DNA of 64,000 nucleotides from Hyphococcus sp. (GCA_021776245.1 JAJFGF010000002.1:90996-154995), one strand, 5' to 3'; shown: positions 50,601 through 60,426, counted from the first letter of the stretch. Program-made: numbers and translations. The notes: generated by a model not told the origin, from the letters alone.

Positions 50601-51431
50601 TTATTCGTCGCTCCTGGCGTCGGCGTCAAAAAACCAGAGCATGGCCGCGCGATAGACATTCACAATGCCCGCGGCATGGGTTTCCGATTCCATTGTTACC
50701 GTTTTCAATTGCCAGGGCTTTTTCTCTTCAGTTTCAAGATGCTTGAACAGGTCCAGAGAGTCCGCGCGCAATGTCTCGTAATCTCGTGAGGCGCTCGAAT
50801 AAAACAGTTTTGAGTCTGTTGACGGCATATCAGCCAGGGATTGAAAGAAAAAATCCTTGTTCGGATTCAACGGCGGATTGCTCGCGATGCTTCCCCGGAA
50901 TAAATCAGGCCGGGATATGGCTGAATAAAGAATAAAATGTCCGCCGCGCGATTGCCCGAGAAGAATGCGTCTTGCAGGATTTGTCCGATAACGCGCCTCA
51001 ATTTTCGGGATCAGTTCATCCGCCAGGAATTGCTGATAGGCGGCAGCGCCGCCATTGGCATCTCCATCATCAAGCGGCGGCGTTGAATAATCCGTGGAGC
51101 GATAATTGCCGTTGGTCCGATCAAGCGTCCCATAGGAAATGCCCACAACAATCGCCTCGGGAACTGGCTCATCATAGTGAAGCAGCAGATGGTATGCGCC
51201 GATAATCGGAAAAAGAATATCGCCGTCGAGCAGATAGACAACCGGATAATTCTTGTCTGTCGTTCCGTAGTCTTCCGGCAGCCGCACATAGATATGATAT
51301 GGTCGGCCGACATTTTCTGAATCTATCTTGAAATAATCGCCCGCGAGTCCCGGCAAATGATCAATCGGCGCGGCGCTGACATTCGAGAAATACGGCAACA
51401 ACAGAAAAACCAGGGACCCAAGCGTTTTCAT
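50601..51431 (-). CDS. Exported alpha/beta-hydrolase (esterase D/Fes-like)
   Basis: 276 residues from ATG 51431 with GGAGG six bases upstream. Signal peptide LGSLVFLLLPYFSNVSAAP. The fold markers are YHIYVRLPEDYG, YPVVYLLDGD, IVVGISYG, the nucleophile elbow GQSRGG with Ser161, and a late His in SETHAAG. This is the putative-esterase (PF00756) family, which includes siderophore esterases and S-formylglutathione hydrolase. Periplasmic; substrate unknown. It lies about 190 bases downstream of the S41 peptidase gene on the same strand. Confidence 0.9.
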   Translation of the reverse strand: MKTLGSLVFLLLPYFSNVSAAPIDHLPGLAGDYFKIDSENVGRPYHIYVRLPEDYGTTDKNYPVVYLLDGDILFPIIGAYHLLLHYDEPVPEAIVVGISYGTLDRTNGNYRSTDYSTPPLDDGDANGGAAAYQQFLADELIPKIEARYRTNPARRILLGQSRGGHFILYSAISRPDLFRGSIASNPPLNPNKDFFFQSLADMPSTDSKLFYSSASRDYETLRADSLDLFKHLETEEKKPWQLKTVTMESETHAAGIVNVYRAAMLWFFDADARSDE

Positions 51432-51618
51432 CGCATACCTCCACAAGACAATTAGCGCCGCGCAGTTGCGTATTCAATCTTTTCCTGAAAACTCGCCGCA
51501 AAGAAGGTCATGGTCGCCATGAGATAGTAGGATAGCGACCGTTCGTGAATACAACATACAAAGCCATTGGCTCCGTATTGTTTACTTGGCGCCTAAGCGC
51601 TGGCTTCCAGTATTTCCG

Positions 51619-53118
51619 TCAGGGACAATGGTCCGCGTTGCCGAGGTCAGCGCAGATCAAACGAATAGCGGTTGTTAAAACGACATCGTCCTTTGCCGGC
51701 CGGATCGGCGATTCAATAATAAAATCAGGCGTTACGCCATCGGATATTTCGTCACCGGACGGGCGGACGATATGCGATTTTGGAAAACCGACTTTAATGT
51801 CCGTAGACGGCAGGCTGAAGCTTTCCATCGATCCATAAGTGGTCGCCATGTCTGATGTTTTCTCACCCATGACTTTTCCAAATCCATAGTCCTGTATTAT
51901 GGCGGCGACGCTCACCGCATTTGAATAGGAGTGGCGATCGACAAGAACATAGACATTGCCGGTAAACCGCCGCCCCTTACGCGGGGGCGTTTCATCAAGC
52001 TCGAATTCGAAAATGTCGCCAGGCGCAGTTTCAGCGTATTTCCTTGCGAATAAGCCGGAAACGCCAGCAGCGGCGCCCGGATTGCCGTCAAGGCGCGCTT
52101 GATTGGACGCGGCGGCCTCAGGGCTGGATTTGATGCGAAATGACGATGCGAACTTAAATGGCCGGCCGGCGAACCAGGCGACCAGGGGATCGCTGAACGA
52201 ATTGTCGCCGCCAGGATTTTGCCGCAGGTCAATGATCAGTGTCTTGGCGCCTTTTTCGATAAAGCTTTCAAATGCCTGGTCAATGAAAGCGATGTAAGCT
52301 GTATTATCCCACAGGGCTTCAGGGTCTTCGGCATTGTAAAACGGCCCCGGCCGCAAATAAGCGGCGCCGTCGTCCAGCATTTTTGCGTCGCGCGCCTGGC
52401 TGTCGAGACTAAAAAAACGCTGCTGATTGCGCTTGGCGTTTTCCCGCGCTTCCATCAAACTATTTGCGGGAACCTCAACGATCCTTGAGGAATTATCTTC
52501 AGATTTGAGTTCGACGCGAAACTGCGCGACCTCGCCCCATTCCAGCCACAGATACATTGGAAATGAAAATTCCAACAGGGAATGGGCGATATAAGGCGTG
52601 TCGGCGGAAATATGTTTGGCGGCGTTCCCGAGTAAGGCGGTTATCGGCGCGTTGTTGATTGCAACAATCTCGTCGCCAGGATTGATGCCGTCAACGCCGG
52701 AATAATCCTCGGCGACATAGGCTCCGCCATCGATAATGCGCAGAAAAATCGGGAAAGCGCGCCCGCCGCCCTCACGATATTGCCGGTAGACAATGTCTGG
52801 AAAATCGATCCGCGCATGGGCGACATTGCCATAGGCGGCAAATTTTTGAAAAAGGACATGGGCCTCAAAAAGCGATAAAGGTTCATTGAGCGCCGCCAAC
52901 ATTTTGTTGTACAGCGCATCATAGTCGCTTTTGGGCCGGTGAACATAAAGATCATAGTGAGCGCTTTTGAGCCCGCTATAGAGAGCGGCGAAATCCGCGC
53001 GCAGCGTTTGCGCCGTATATTCCTGCTGATAATCGATCTCTTCGGCCGTCGCGCTGAACGCAGCCATGAGGCTGATCATTGCCGCCGCAACCGCCAGGAG
53101 TGTCTTGTTCATATTCAT
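51619..53118 (-). CDS. S41-family (C-terminal processing-like) peptidase
   Basis: About 499 residues from ATG 53118 (MNMNKTLL; 58 upstream codons are unsupported). Signal peptide LLAVAAAMISLMAAFSATAE. A PDZ-like segment (GINPGDEIVAINNAPIT) precedes the peptidase S41 core: TLIIDLRQNPGGDNSFSDPLVAWFAG, VYVLVDRHSYSNAVSVAAIIQDYGFGKVMGEKTSD. Ser399 in YSNAVS is the expected nucleophile of the Ser-Lys dyad. Periplasmic. It is divergent from the winged-helix/TPR regulator at 53325, with about 200 bases between starts, so regulation by that gene is likely. Confidence 0.92.
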   Translation of the reverse strand: MNMNKTLLAVAAAMISLMAAFSATAEEIDYQQEYTAQTLRADFAALYSGLKSAHYDLYVHRPKSDYDALYNKMLAALNEPLSLFEAHVLFQKFAAYGNVAHARIDFPDIVYRQYREGGGRAFPIFLRIIDGGAYVAEDYSGVDGINPGDEIVAINNAPITALLGNAAKHISADTPYIAHSLLEFSFPMYLWLEWGEVAQFRVELKSEDNSSRIVEVPANSLMEARENAKRNQQRFFSLDSQARDAKMLDDGAAYLRPGPFYNAEDPEALWDNTAYIAFIDQAFESFIEKGAKTLIIDLRQNPGGDNSFSDPLVAWFAGRPFKFASSFRIKSSPEAAASNQARLDGNPGAAAGVSGLFARKYAETAPGDIFEFELDETPPRKGRRFTGNVYVLVDRHSYSNAVSVAAIIQDYGFGKVMGEKTSDMATTYGSMESFSLPSTDIKVGFPKSHIVRPSGDEISDGVTPDFIIESPIRPAKDDVVLTTAIRLICADLGNADHCP

Positions 53119-53324
53119 GTCATCCAATCTGTCATTGCCGATTGCGATGATGGGGCTGACCGGGCGTTTGCCGCCATGACGGCGCCTTCCTTTTTTGCTG
53201 ACCAATTCCTGACGGTAGATAAATCGCCGGTTTCGGACGCTTTTCGCCGGTGAAAAGCAGGGTAGACAGGGCGCGCGCATATGGCGAAACACTCTCTGGC
53301 TGTTTATTGCATCGAAGCGCTGGC

Positions 53325-54602
53325 ATGGGGTCGCCTATCATAAAGACATTTAGCATTGGCGATTGGGATGTCGATCCGGCCGCGCGCCGTCTCACGCAAG
53401 GGGACGAAACGGCGACGCTTGAGCCGAAAGTCATGGATCTGTTGGTTTTATTGAAAACCCGGCCAAATGATGTGTTTACAAAAGAGGATATTTTCTCCGC
53501 CTTGTGGCCGGGCGTGACCGTTGGCGAAGACACCCTCGCGCGCGCTGTCTCCAAACTCAGAAAGGCGCTTGGGGATGACCCCGCCGCGCCGCGCTATATT
53601 GAGACCATCCCCAAGCGCGGCTACCGGCTGATTGCCGCTGTTGATAAGGAGATCGAGGCTTCCACAAAACAATCATCCGGACGTGACGTCTATTTACAGC
53701 GTGGACCGGTATTGGCGGCATTGGCGTTTCTCATTATCGCCGGTTTGCTCGCGATATTTGTCAATTCAGGCACCGGCACGGGCGAACCCCGACCAACCGA
53801 CGCAGAAATGCTGACCGCGCGCGCGGATGATTTTTACATGCGGTTCACACGCGCCGACAACGAGGCGGCGATCGCGCTCTATGAGCGCGTCATCGCTGAT
53901 GCGCCGTCCTATGCGCCGGCGCAGGCGGGGCTTGCCAATGCGCTTGTTCAACGGGTGGTGCGCTGGCCGAATGCGCCCGGTGATGCGCCGGGGGGCGCCG
54001 ACAGCCTCACCGCTGCGCTGGCGGCGGGACTGAATGAGGGGCCAGAGGCGCGCAAACTTTTATCGCGAGCCCAGGCGCTGGCCGAACGCGCGGTCAGAAT
54101 GGCGCCGGATGATGCTTCGGCGCTGAAGGCTGCGGGATTTGTTTATTCAGCGCAGGGCGATTTTGATCGCGCCGAAGCGACTTATGAGGCCGCTGTCGCC
54201 CTGGATGAAAATGCATGGGCGCCGCTGATCAATCTCGGTGAAATCTATCGCATTCGCGGTGACAGAATTAGGGCGGTAGAATACTTTGAAAAGGCCTATG
54301 ACGCGATGGAACGCGTCTACCAAACCGAGACGCAACATGTGGCGCCGTGGCACGCCTCGGTCGGCGTTGTCATCGGTGAAGAATATGAAGCGCTTGGAAA
54401 ACCGCAGGAAGCCGAAATCTGGTATCGCCGCGTATTGGCTTTTTCCCCGCTTGAGCCTGAAGCAACCTCACATCTTGCGCATATTTTGGCCGCCGCCGGT
54501 GAAGCGGATGAGGCTGCGCGATTGTGCGCGGCGCTGATTGCCCGCATTGGCGATTATCCGGGATGCAACCCGGCCAAAGATGATCATTCCGAAAATCCTT
54601 GA
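53325..54602 (+). CDS. CadC-like winged-helix regulator with periplasmic TPR domain
   Basis: 425 residues from ATG 53325 (frame opens at 53250). Residues about 5-105 are the winged-helix domain (IGDWDVDPAARRLTQGDETATLEPKVMDLLVLL, TKEDIFSALWPGVTVGEDTLARAVSKLRKALGDD, TIPKRGYRLIA). One membrane helix at about 123-145 (VLAALAFLIIAGLLAIFV) is followed by a TPR-rich region (about 175-410). A membrane-bound regulator with an extracytoplasmic TPR is common in this group. The S41 peptidase is the divergent neighbour. It differs from the small ToxR-like protein at 3411 in having a full sensor domain. Confidence 0.93.
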   Translation: MGSPIIKTFSIGDWDVDPAARRLTQGDETATLEPKVMDLLVLLKTRPNDVFTKEDIFSALWPGVTVGEDTLARAVSKLRKALGDDPAAPRYIETIPKRGYRLIAAVDKEIEASTKQSSGRDVYLQRGPVLAALAFLIIAGLLAIFVNSGTGTGEPRPTDAEMLTARADDFYMRFTRADNEAAIALYERVIADAPSYAPAQAGLANALVQRVVRWPNAPGDAPGGADSLTAALAAGLNEGPEARKLLSRAQALAERAVRMAPDDASALKAAGFVYSAQGDFDRAEATYEAAVALDENAWAPLINLGEIYRIRGDRIRAVEYFEKAYDAMERVYQTETQHVAPWHASVGVVIGEEYEALGKPQEAEIWYRRVLAFSPLEPEATSHLAHILAAAGEADEAARLCAALIARIGDYPGCNPAKDDHSENP

Positions 54603-54630
54603 GCACAATTACGATTAAATCGCCGCCGTG

Positions 54631-55683
54631 CTATTCAAACATTGCGCGCAAGTTCACAGAAGACCGCTCACCAACAGCATCGAAATTTTCGGCGAGCCAC
54701 GCATCGGCAATCTCACGGCCGCGATCTTTCAGTTCAGTCAAAAAGTCCCAGTCAGTGCGAAACTTACTGGAAATATCATATTCGGCGATCGCCTGGTCGG
54801 AGCGGATGGAATGGATGCGGATATCGCGCAGCCGGTCGCGATATTCATCCTTGAGCCAGCCGTCGTCGAGCAGCTTGTGTACAAAGCTGATCGCCCGCAA
54901 TTCGCGCAACAGCGACGAATTAAAACTGATCTCATTGATGCGGTTCATAATCTCCGGTGCGGTTGTCGGCACCTCGTCCCGTTCGATGGGGTTCACATGC
55001 ACGATGACTACGTCCGAGGCTTCCGCTTCGTAAAAGAATGGAAACAACACGGGGTTGCCCATATAGCCGCCATCCCAATAATGTTCGCCGTCAATTTCGA
55101 CAGCCTTGAACAAAAACGGCAGGCAGGCGGAGGCGGTGACAACATCCGTCGAGATGTCCTTGCACTCGAACACTTGCACCTTGCCGCTTCGAACATTGGT
55201 CGCGGCGATAAAAAGACGTGTCCTTGTGCAATGGCGCAAACTTTCAAAGTCGATGCAGTGATTTAAAATATCGCGCAGCGGATTAATGTCGAACGGATTG
55301 AACTGATAGGGCGAAAGCGCCCGCGTCATGACATCAAAGGCCTGAAATGTAATGGCGTTCATGAAATCCGCGGCGCCCGGAACCATTGGAAAGACGTCCG
55401 AGTGCACCGGGCTGTAGAGTTTTCCCGAATCGCTGACCTGACGCCATATTTGTTCAAGCACGTCGCGCGCACCCGGTTTGCCGTCTTTGAAAAGACCGTA
55501 AGCGACAGCCGTGGCGTTGATCGCCCCGGCGCTGCTGCCGGAAATTGCGTCAATCTCGATGCGCGGGTCTTCAAGCAACCGGTCGGCAACGCCCCAGGTC
55601 ACTGCGCCATGGGCGCCGCCGCCCTGAAAAGCGAGATTGATTTTCCTGGTTTTTCTTTCGGCTTCGGGGTTTTTGGCGGTCAC
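54631..55683 (-). CDS. Patatin-like phospholipase/esterase
   Basis: 350 residues; GTG 55683 overlaps the stop of the dehydrogenase gene upstream (GTGA). Patatin motifs: the oxyanion glycine run QGGGAHGAVTWG (about residues 20-31), the nucleophile elbow GSSAG with Ser51, and the catalytic Asp204 in DGGYMGN. This is a cytoplasmic Ser-Asp dyad lipid or ester hydrolase. Coupled to 3-hydroxybutyrate dehydrogenase, it may release hydroxybutyrate from polyhydroxybutyrate or a related ester before oxidation. That role is inferred from context; a phospholipase activity is equally possible from motifs. Confidence 0.93.
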   Translation of the reverse strand: MTAKNPEAERKTRKINLAFQGGGAHGAVTWGVADRLLEDPRIEIDAISGSSAGAINATAVAYGLFKDGKPGARDVLEQIWRQVSDSGKLYSPVHSDVFPMVPGAADFMNAITFQAFDVMTRALSPYQFNPFDINPLRDILNHCIDFESLRHCTRTRLFIAATNVRSGKVQVFECKDISTDVVTASACLPFLFKAVEIDGEHYWDGGYMGNPVLFPFFYEAEASDVVIVHVNPIERDEVPTTAPEIMNRINEISFNSSLLRELRAISFVHKLLDDGWLKDEYRDRLRDIRIHSIRSDQAIAEYDISSKFRTDWDFLTELKDRGREIADAWLAENFDAVGERSSVNLRAMFE

Positions 55684-56474
55684 TTCGCGACCCAGCCGCC
55701 GTCGATCTGATGCGCCGCGCCGGTAATCTGTGCGGCATTATCGGAACATAAAAAGACCGCAAGCGCCCCGATCTGTTCCACGGTCACAAACTGTTTCGAT
55801 GGCTGGGCCTCCAGAATGACTTTTTGGATGACGTCTTCTTCGCTCATGCCGCGCGCTTTGGCGGTGTCCGGGATTTGTTTTTCAACCAAAGGCGTTTTGA
55901 CATAGCCCGGACAGATCGCATTACAGGTCACGCCGTGCTCGGCGCCTTCGAGCGCAATTGTTTTGGTAAAGCCGACAATCCCGTGCTTCGCCGCCACATA
56001 GGCCGACTTGAAAGGCGAGGCGACCAGCCCATGCGCCGAGGCAATGTTGATGATGCGGCCATGGCCACGGGTTTTCATCGCGCCGAACACGGCTTTGGTC
56101 GCATGAAACGCCGAGGAAAGATTGATGGCGATGATCGCATCCCATTTTTCTTCCGGGAAATCCTCGACCGGCGATACGTGTTGAATGCCTGCATTGTTAA
56201 CGAGCACATCGATATGACCGAATGCGCCGCGCGCTTCTTCGACCAGCGCGCGGATCTCTGCCGGCTTGGTCATGTCGGCACCGTTGTAATGAACGCTGAC
56301 CCCATGCTCAGCTTCGAGATCGCTGCGGATTTTCTCGATTTCATTACCGTCGCCAAACCCGTTGAGCATCACATTCCAGCCTTCAGCCGCGAAAGCAGTC
56401 GCAATCCCCAGCCCGATGCCCGAAGTGGAGCCGGTGACAATAGCGCTGAGCGGAGCGTTTGCGTGGGAAGACAT
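55680..56474 (-). CDS. bdhA: 3-hydroxybutyrate dehydrogenase
   Basis: 264 residues from ATG 56474. A complete classical SDR: cofactor motif TGSTSGIG (14-21), NNAG (93-96), Ser146, and the active site Tyr159-x-x-x-Lys163. The C-terminal strings PLVEKQIPD and AAQITGAAHQIDGGWVAK, and the FGHIDVLVNNAGIQHV block, are those of D-3-hydroxybutyrate dehydrogenases, which oxidise hydroxybutyrate to acetoacetate with NAD+. A generic SDR call is certain; the substrate rests on remembered motifs. The patatin gene follows with a four-base overlap, so the two are co-expressed. Confidence 0.88.
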   Translation of the reverse strand: MSSHANAPLSAIVTGSTSGIGLGIATAFAAEGWNVMLNGFGDGNEIEKIRSDLEAEHGVSVHYNGADMTKPAEIRALVEEARGAFGHIDVLVNNAGIQHVSPVEDFPEEKWDAIIAINLSSAFHATKAVFGAMKTRGHGRIINIASAHGLVASPFKSAYVAAKHGIVGFTKTIALEGAEHGVTCNAICPGYVKTPLVEKQIPDTAKARGMSEEDVIQKVILEAQPSKQFVTVEQIGALAVFLCSDNAAQITGAAHQIDGGWVAK

Positions 56475-56687
56475 GGGGAAAATCCTTTTGGTTTGCGTTG
56501 GAGCGGAGGGGTTGAAAGTCTGCGCGCGATTGCGGCGCATCCTATTTGTTGCGCCGCACAAGAGCAACTCACGAAACAGCGCGCATCATTGCCTTTTGCT
56601 GTCGGGCGGTGACCCGGCTATAGTGAGTTTTGGGGACTGTCGGGCACATTCCGTCAGCGGCAATATTTATAGATTGGGGACCGCATC

Positions 56688-57407
56688 ATGAAGAGCGTAT
56701 TTGTATTAGCAGCGGGTGTTGCCGCCACGATAGGCGCGGCGGCGGCCCAGCAGGACAGCGCCATTTCCAATCCGAACGGCATGGTTCCAAATTTTGATAT
56801 CGCAACCATGACGCCGATTCTTACAGAGCTCGGTCTTGAAGTTTCAACACGCCAGACAAATGAGGGCAAAGCATTTATTGCCGCCCGTTATGCTCCTTCA
56901 AACTTCACTTTCAACATTATTCCGGCAGCATGCCAAAATAACGGCGTCAGCAATTGCATCGGCGTGACAACACTCGCGCTCTATACCGGCGCAAATTTTA
57001 ACGCCCAAAGCGTTATGGCCTTTAACGAGCGGTATCATTTTATCAGCACTGGTAAATCGAGCGACGGATCGAACGCTTATATTTTGCGCTACGAAATTGC
57101 GGATTTTGGCATACCGCGCGGTAATATCGCTTCGAGTATCGGAAATTTTCTGGTCCTCTCCGACAAGTTTACCAAAGAAGTCTCTACGAGTTCCCCAACC
57201 GCAAACCAGATAGGCTATGCGGACGACCTGTCGGCGAAATATCTGAACGGACGCGGGTTGGACGATATGTCCGGTGAAGCGCAAGCGATTGCGTCGCGGC
57301 TTGACTCCCACCAGATAGGCTTTGAGGAAATTCCCGAACTGGTCAAACAACTGATGAACGACGACAGCGCCGCCCGTAACAAGGTCACAAACATAACGCG
57401 GGAATAA
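56688..57407 (+). CDS. Exported YbjN-domain protein
   Basis: 239 residues, ATG 56688. Signal peptide VFVLAAGVAATIGAAAA, then a YbjN-like domain: FDIATMTPILTELGLEVSTRQTNEGKAFIAARY, CIGVTTLALYTGANFNAQSVMAFNERYHFISTGKS, ILRYEIADFGIPRGNIASSIGNFLVLSDKF. These are the alternating strands and helices of the type III secretion chaperone-like fold of this family. The last ~70 residues are an additional helical tail. YbjN proteins are linked to stress and motility control, but exported forms have no known role. Alone on the plus strand. Confidence 0.8.
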   Translation: MKSVFVLAAGVAATIGAAAAQQDSAISNPNGMVPNFDIATMTPILTELGLEVSTRQTNEGKAFIAARYAPSNFTFNIIPAACQNNGVSNCIGVTTLALYTGANFNAQSVMAFNERYHFISTGKSSDGSNAYILRYEIADFGIPRGNIASSIGNFLVLSDKFTKEVSTSSPTANQIGYADDLSAKYLNGRGLDDMSGEAQAIASRLDSHQIGFEEIPELVKQLMNDDSAARNKVTNITRE

Positions 57408-57529
57408 AAGAAAACGGCGAATGTCCCGGCGGCTTTGGTCATACTGCGCCGTCTCTTCAACCCGTAACGTAAAACCTGCCCATGCGCATCGGCGCGCCAA
57501 GGCCCGCTTTCGTCAACGGTCCATTGCGC

Positions 57530-58516
57530 CTATGGGCGCTGCGCGGAATAGGCGACAAGTCCCATAGCCCGCACCTTGCGCAATTCAACGAGAAGGTCGC
57601 GTGCTTCGGCCGGCGTAAAGACGGCGCCGGTTGCCGTTTGACGATCAACAAGGCGTTGAATTTCATCCGCCGCCGCCTGCTGCCCCGACAACGCCAGGGC
57701 AAGGAGGCTGAGTTGCGCCAGCGCGTTATCGCGCTCCCCTTGCGTATCGAAATAGGGCGCCTGCCACAAAGCGTTTTGCGCCGCCCAGCCTTCCGGGCGT
57801 GCTGTGTCCAGCAGGAAATCAAGGCCATGTTCGCCTTGTGAGACATTGGCGAGATAACCCAGCGCAAAAATGGCGTCGCGCCGGGCGTCATATGATTGAG
57901 AACTCAGTTTTCGCGCTGGGCCGGCAAGAACATATTGCGTCAAAACCGGTTCCGCCTCTGCCCGCCCGGAAAGGCCAATCAATAAAGCTGCGCGCCCGTG
58001 ATTGGCGACAGCGTCCCGGGTTTCGAGGATTTGCCGTGCTGTTTCGAATGCGCGCGGCGCGAGGCGCACAGCATCGGCCATGTTAATCCGTTCAACAGTT
58101 TCGGTTTCGATAAAGGCGGTGACCGGATCATCGCTGCGCGGCGGCGGCGCGGCAATGGCGGGCGCTCCCTGATATTGCTGCACAAGAGCGACATCTTCCG
58201 GGCCGATGTCAATGGCCGCCCCTTGCGCAATCAGCGCTTCATCAATCGAGACGCCGCCGCGTTCCGGCGGCAGTGATTCCGGCCGCTCCCGGCCCTCCTC
58301 AACTTCATATTGCGTTATTGCCGCATCAATCGACGCAACGGTATCTGGTGACGCAGTAAGCGCGTCATCTATAGAGGGGGTATTGTCGGGCAGCACGATA
58401 ATCGTCTCGCCGGTTTCCTCCTCCGTCCTTGTCTCTGTTGTTGTTTGCTGTGTGCACCCGGCAGCGCCAATCAAGGCGATGAGCGACACACAAGATGATG
58501 TGTTGAAATATTTCAT
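57530..58516 (-). CDS. Lipoprotein with helical-repeat domain
   Basis: 328 residues from ATG 58516. A lipobox-like IGAAGC at about residue 16-21 predicts a lipoprotein. An acidic, disordered region with two SIDDAL/SIDEAL-type repeats (about 45-100) is followed by a HEAT-like helical domain from about 145: AVANHGRAALLIGLSGRAEAEPVLTQYV, YDARRDAIFALGYLANVSQG, GWAAQNALWQAPYF. Its start overlaps the metalloprotease stop by four bases (ATGA). The tight coupling suggests that it works with that protease, for instance as an inhibitor, tether or maturation factor. I recognise no named family. Confidence 0.78.
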   Translation of the reverse strand: MKYFNTSSCVSLIALIGAAGCTQQTTTETRTEEETGETIIVLPDNTPSIDDALTASPDTVASIDAAITQYEVEEGRERPESLPPERGGVSIDEALIAQGAAIDIGPEDVALVQQYQGAPAIAAPPPRSDDPVTAFIETETVERINMADAVRLAPRAFETARQILETRDAVANHGRAALLIGLSGRAEAEPVLTQYVLAGPARKLSSQSYDARRDAIFALGYLANVSQGEHGLDFLLDTARPEGWAAQNALWQAPYFDTQGERDNALAQLSLLALALSGQQAAADEIQRLVDRQTATGAVFTPAEARDLLVELRKVRAMGLVAYSAQRP

Positions 58517-59919
58517 CGGTAAGCCCCGCATTCCCCTGACGTCACGCGATTATTGCCCGCGCCGCCAACCGAATTCATGACGCGGTTTGCCGGCGGGTTG
58601 GGTATTGGATTGCCGTTCGCGTCCTGGTCTGAGTGACCAAGCCCGCGATTATGTCCAAGCTCATGGGCCAGTACGACGCCGCGGACGCCGCCTGTCGCGG
58701 CATTGAGTGTGATCACCTGGCTGATGTCTCCGCTATAGGCGCAGCCGGCCGCCGCGCCGATACCGCCGCACCAGTTGATCTGGCTGACGATTTTCGTTTC
58801 CGCGCCGAATCCCTCGACCTGATCGAATTGCGCCCTGTTTTGCAAAATTCCGTTGCCGGCGCTGAAAGCGCCGACATTGCCTTGAAGGCGAAAGCCGATG
58901 GGGCAGGCCCGGTCCTGGGACGCATGATCGCGCACCCTTAGGACAGCAGAAGCAAGCGCCATTAATGCCTGCGCCTGGGCGTTTGTAAATGTCAGTGTGT
59001 CATGGACGATAACCCGAAGCTGATAGAGCGTTCCATTGACGGGATGGAAAACATCGGCGCTGCCGTCACCGGCGAAATCTCCCAGCAATAGATTGGGCCG
59101 CTTGACGCTGGATGTGTTGATTTGCTGCCAGCTTGACGTTCCGCTTGTCGAAAGCAGCCAGCGCGAACCGGTCGCATAAAAAACATCGGCGTCGTCATCG
59201 TTATTCATATCGGCAAAGGCAAGCTGCGAGATCCGCGTTGCGGAGGTGTTTATTTCGCTCCAGGATGCGGTCGCCGCCGATGAAATATACCATCGCGATC
59301 CGGTGGCGCGAAATACGTCTGTGCGGCCATCGCCGGTGAAGTCCGCAAATGCCAAATCTTTTGTTTTGTAGCCGGACTTATTGACTTTGCGCCATTTGCT
59401 GACGCCGTCGTCGGAAATAAACCAGTCGCTGCCATTGCCGTAGAAAACGTCCGCTTTGCCGTCTCCGGCAAAATCGCCCAGTGCGAGACGGTCAGTTGTT
59501 ATTGCAGAAGTGTTTATCTGGGTCCATTTGCTGCGCCCGTCGAAGGATACAAACCAGCGCGCGCCATTTGCGCGAAAAACATCGGTAATGCCGTTGCCGT
59601 CCAGATCGCCGAATAGCAATTTGTTGCGTTTGTATGAGGATTTGTTGATGCGATTCCACGATGCGGTTCCCGCAGATGAAAAGAACCACTCGCTGCCATC
59701 CGCATAAAAAACGTCGTCCGCGCCGTCGCCGTCAAAATCGCCAATAGCAAGATCGGGAATCTTCGTGCGTGAAACATTAAGAAATTGCCAGCGGTCGGTT
59801 CCGTCCGGGCTGACTTGCCATTGACCCATGTTGATTTGCGCCATTGCACTATCGGCGCAAACAAGACCGATTAACGCACTCCACACAATAATTGCAGCAT
59901 GTTTGATGTGCATCTTCAT
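58513..59919 (-). CDS. Secreted metalloprotease with FG-GAP/VCBS-like repeats
   Basis: About 468 residues from ATG 59919 (or ATG 59913). Signal peptide AAIIVWSALIGLVCADSAMA. From about 30 to 300 there are about six repeats of ~45 residues with the pattern LAIGDFDGDGADDVFYADGS, where DxDGDGxxDV is the calcium-binding FG-GAP signature, each followed by W(F/Y)xS and a NxS step. From about 320 a protease-like domain carries HELGHNRGLGH (His419, Glu420, His423, His429), the metzincin zinc motif, with a Met in NRVMNSVG as candidate Met-turn. This is an unusual domain order. It is translationally coupled to the lipoprotein gene downstream. Confidence 0.9.
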   Translation of the reverse strand: MKMHIKHAAIIVWSALIGLVCADSAMAQINMGQWQVSPDGTDRWQFLNVSRTKIPDLAIGDFDGDGADDVFYADGSEWFFSSAGTASWNRINKSSYKRNKLLFGDLDGNGITDVFRANGARWFVSFDGRSKWTQINTSAITTDRLALGDFAGDGKADVFYGNGSDWFISDDGVSKWRKVNKSGYKTKDLAFADFTGDGRTDVFRATGSRWYISSAATASWSEINTSATRISQLAFADMNNDDDADVFYATGSRWLLSTSGTSSWQQINTSSVKRPNLLLGDFAGDGSADVFHPVNGTLYQLRVIVHDTLTFTNAQAQALMALASAVLRVRDHASQDRACPIGFRLQGNVGAFSAGNGILQNRAQFDQVEGFGAETKIVSQINWCGGIGAAAGCAYSGDISQVITLNAATGGVRGVVLAHELGHNRGLGHSDQDANGNPIPNPPANRVMNSVGGAGNNRVTSGECGAYR

Positions 59920-59959
59920 ATTCTCCCCAGTCAGAAGCGCAATTGGCAATGTAACCACT

Positions 59960-60426
59960 GTATTATTTAAAGTCCAGCAGCGCGCCTTAACAACGCTTTA
60001 TTTCGACGCGGCGACTGTTTTTTTGGCGCCGATTTTTCACAACGAAGATCATTATGTCTATGCCGCGTTCTCACTGTGTGGGTTGTGTGTCGGCGGCTCC
60101 ATTTTCAGTCAGTGTGACGGCCGAGGGCCTGTTATTTATGCTCCGGCCCCATGCGACGACGAAGACGTTGCGATGCGATCGGTTAAGACGGCCATGATTC
60201 ATCATAGTCACAGGGAAAGCCATATTGGTCTTTCTTTATCGGCAGGGCCATGGATTAATAACCGCCGGCTGCGCCTGGGGTCGAAGACCGTGCTTGCGGC
60301 GGACAAGTCGGGGCAGGGCGCAGGCGGCCAGCCTTTAAACACAAAAAACTGATTCAGTTTTCGCGCGGTTTGCTGTAGGTCAAAAACTGACGCGAAAATG
60401 AAACCCTGTAACGCCATGGAGCCAGT
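59960..60426. other. 467-base gap before the peptidase gene
   Basis: A plus-strand ORF (59828-60352) begins inside the antisense strand of the metalloprotease and has no ribosome site or motif. Nothing else is supported. CAGTTTTCGCG and CGCGAAAATG near 60356-60395 form a loose inverted repeat just before the peptidase start. Confidence 0.4.

Noticed and set aside
59828..60352. 174-codon plus-strand ORF
   Set aside because: Starts antisense to the metalloprotease signal peptide and shows no motif or ribosome site.
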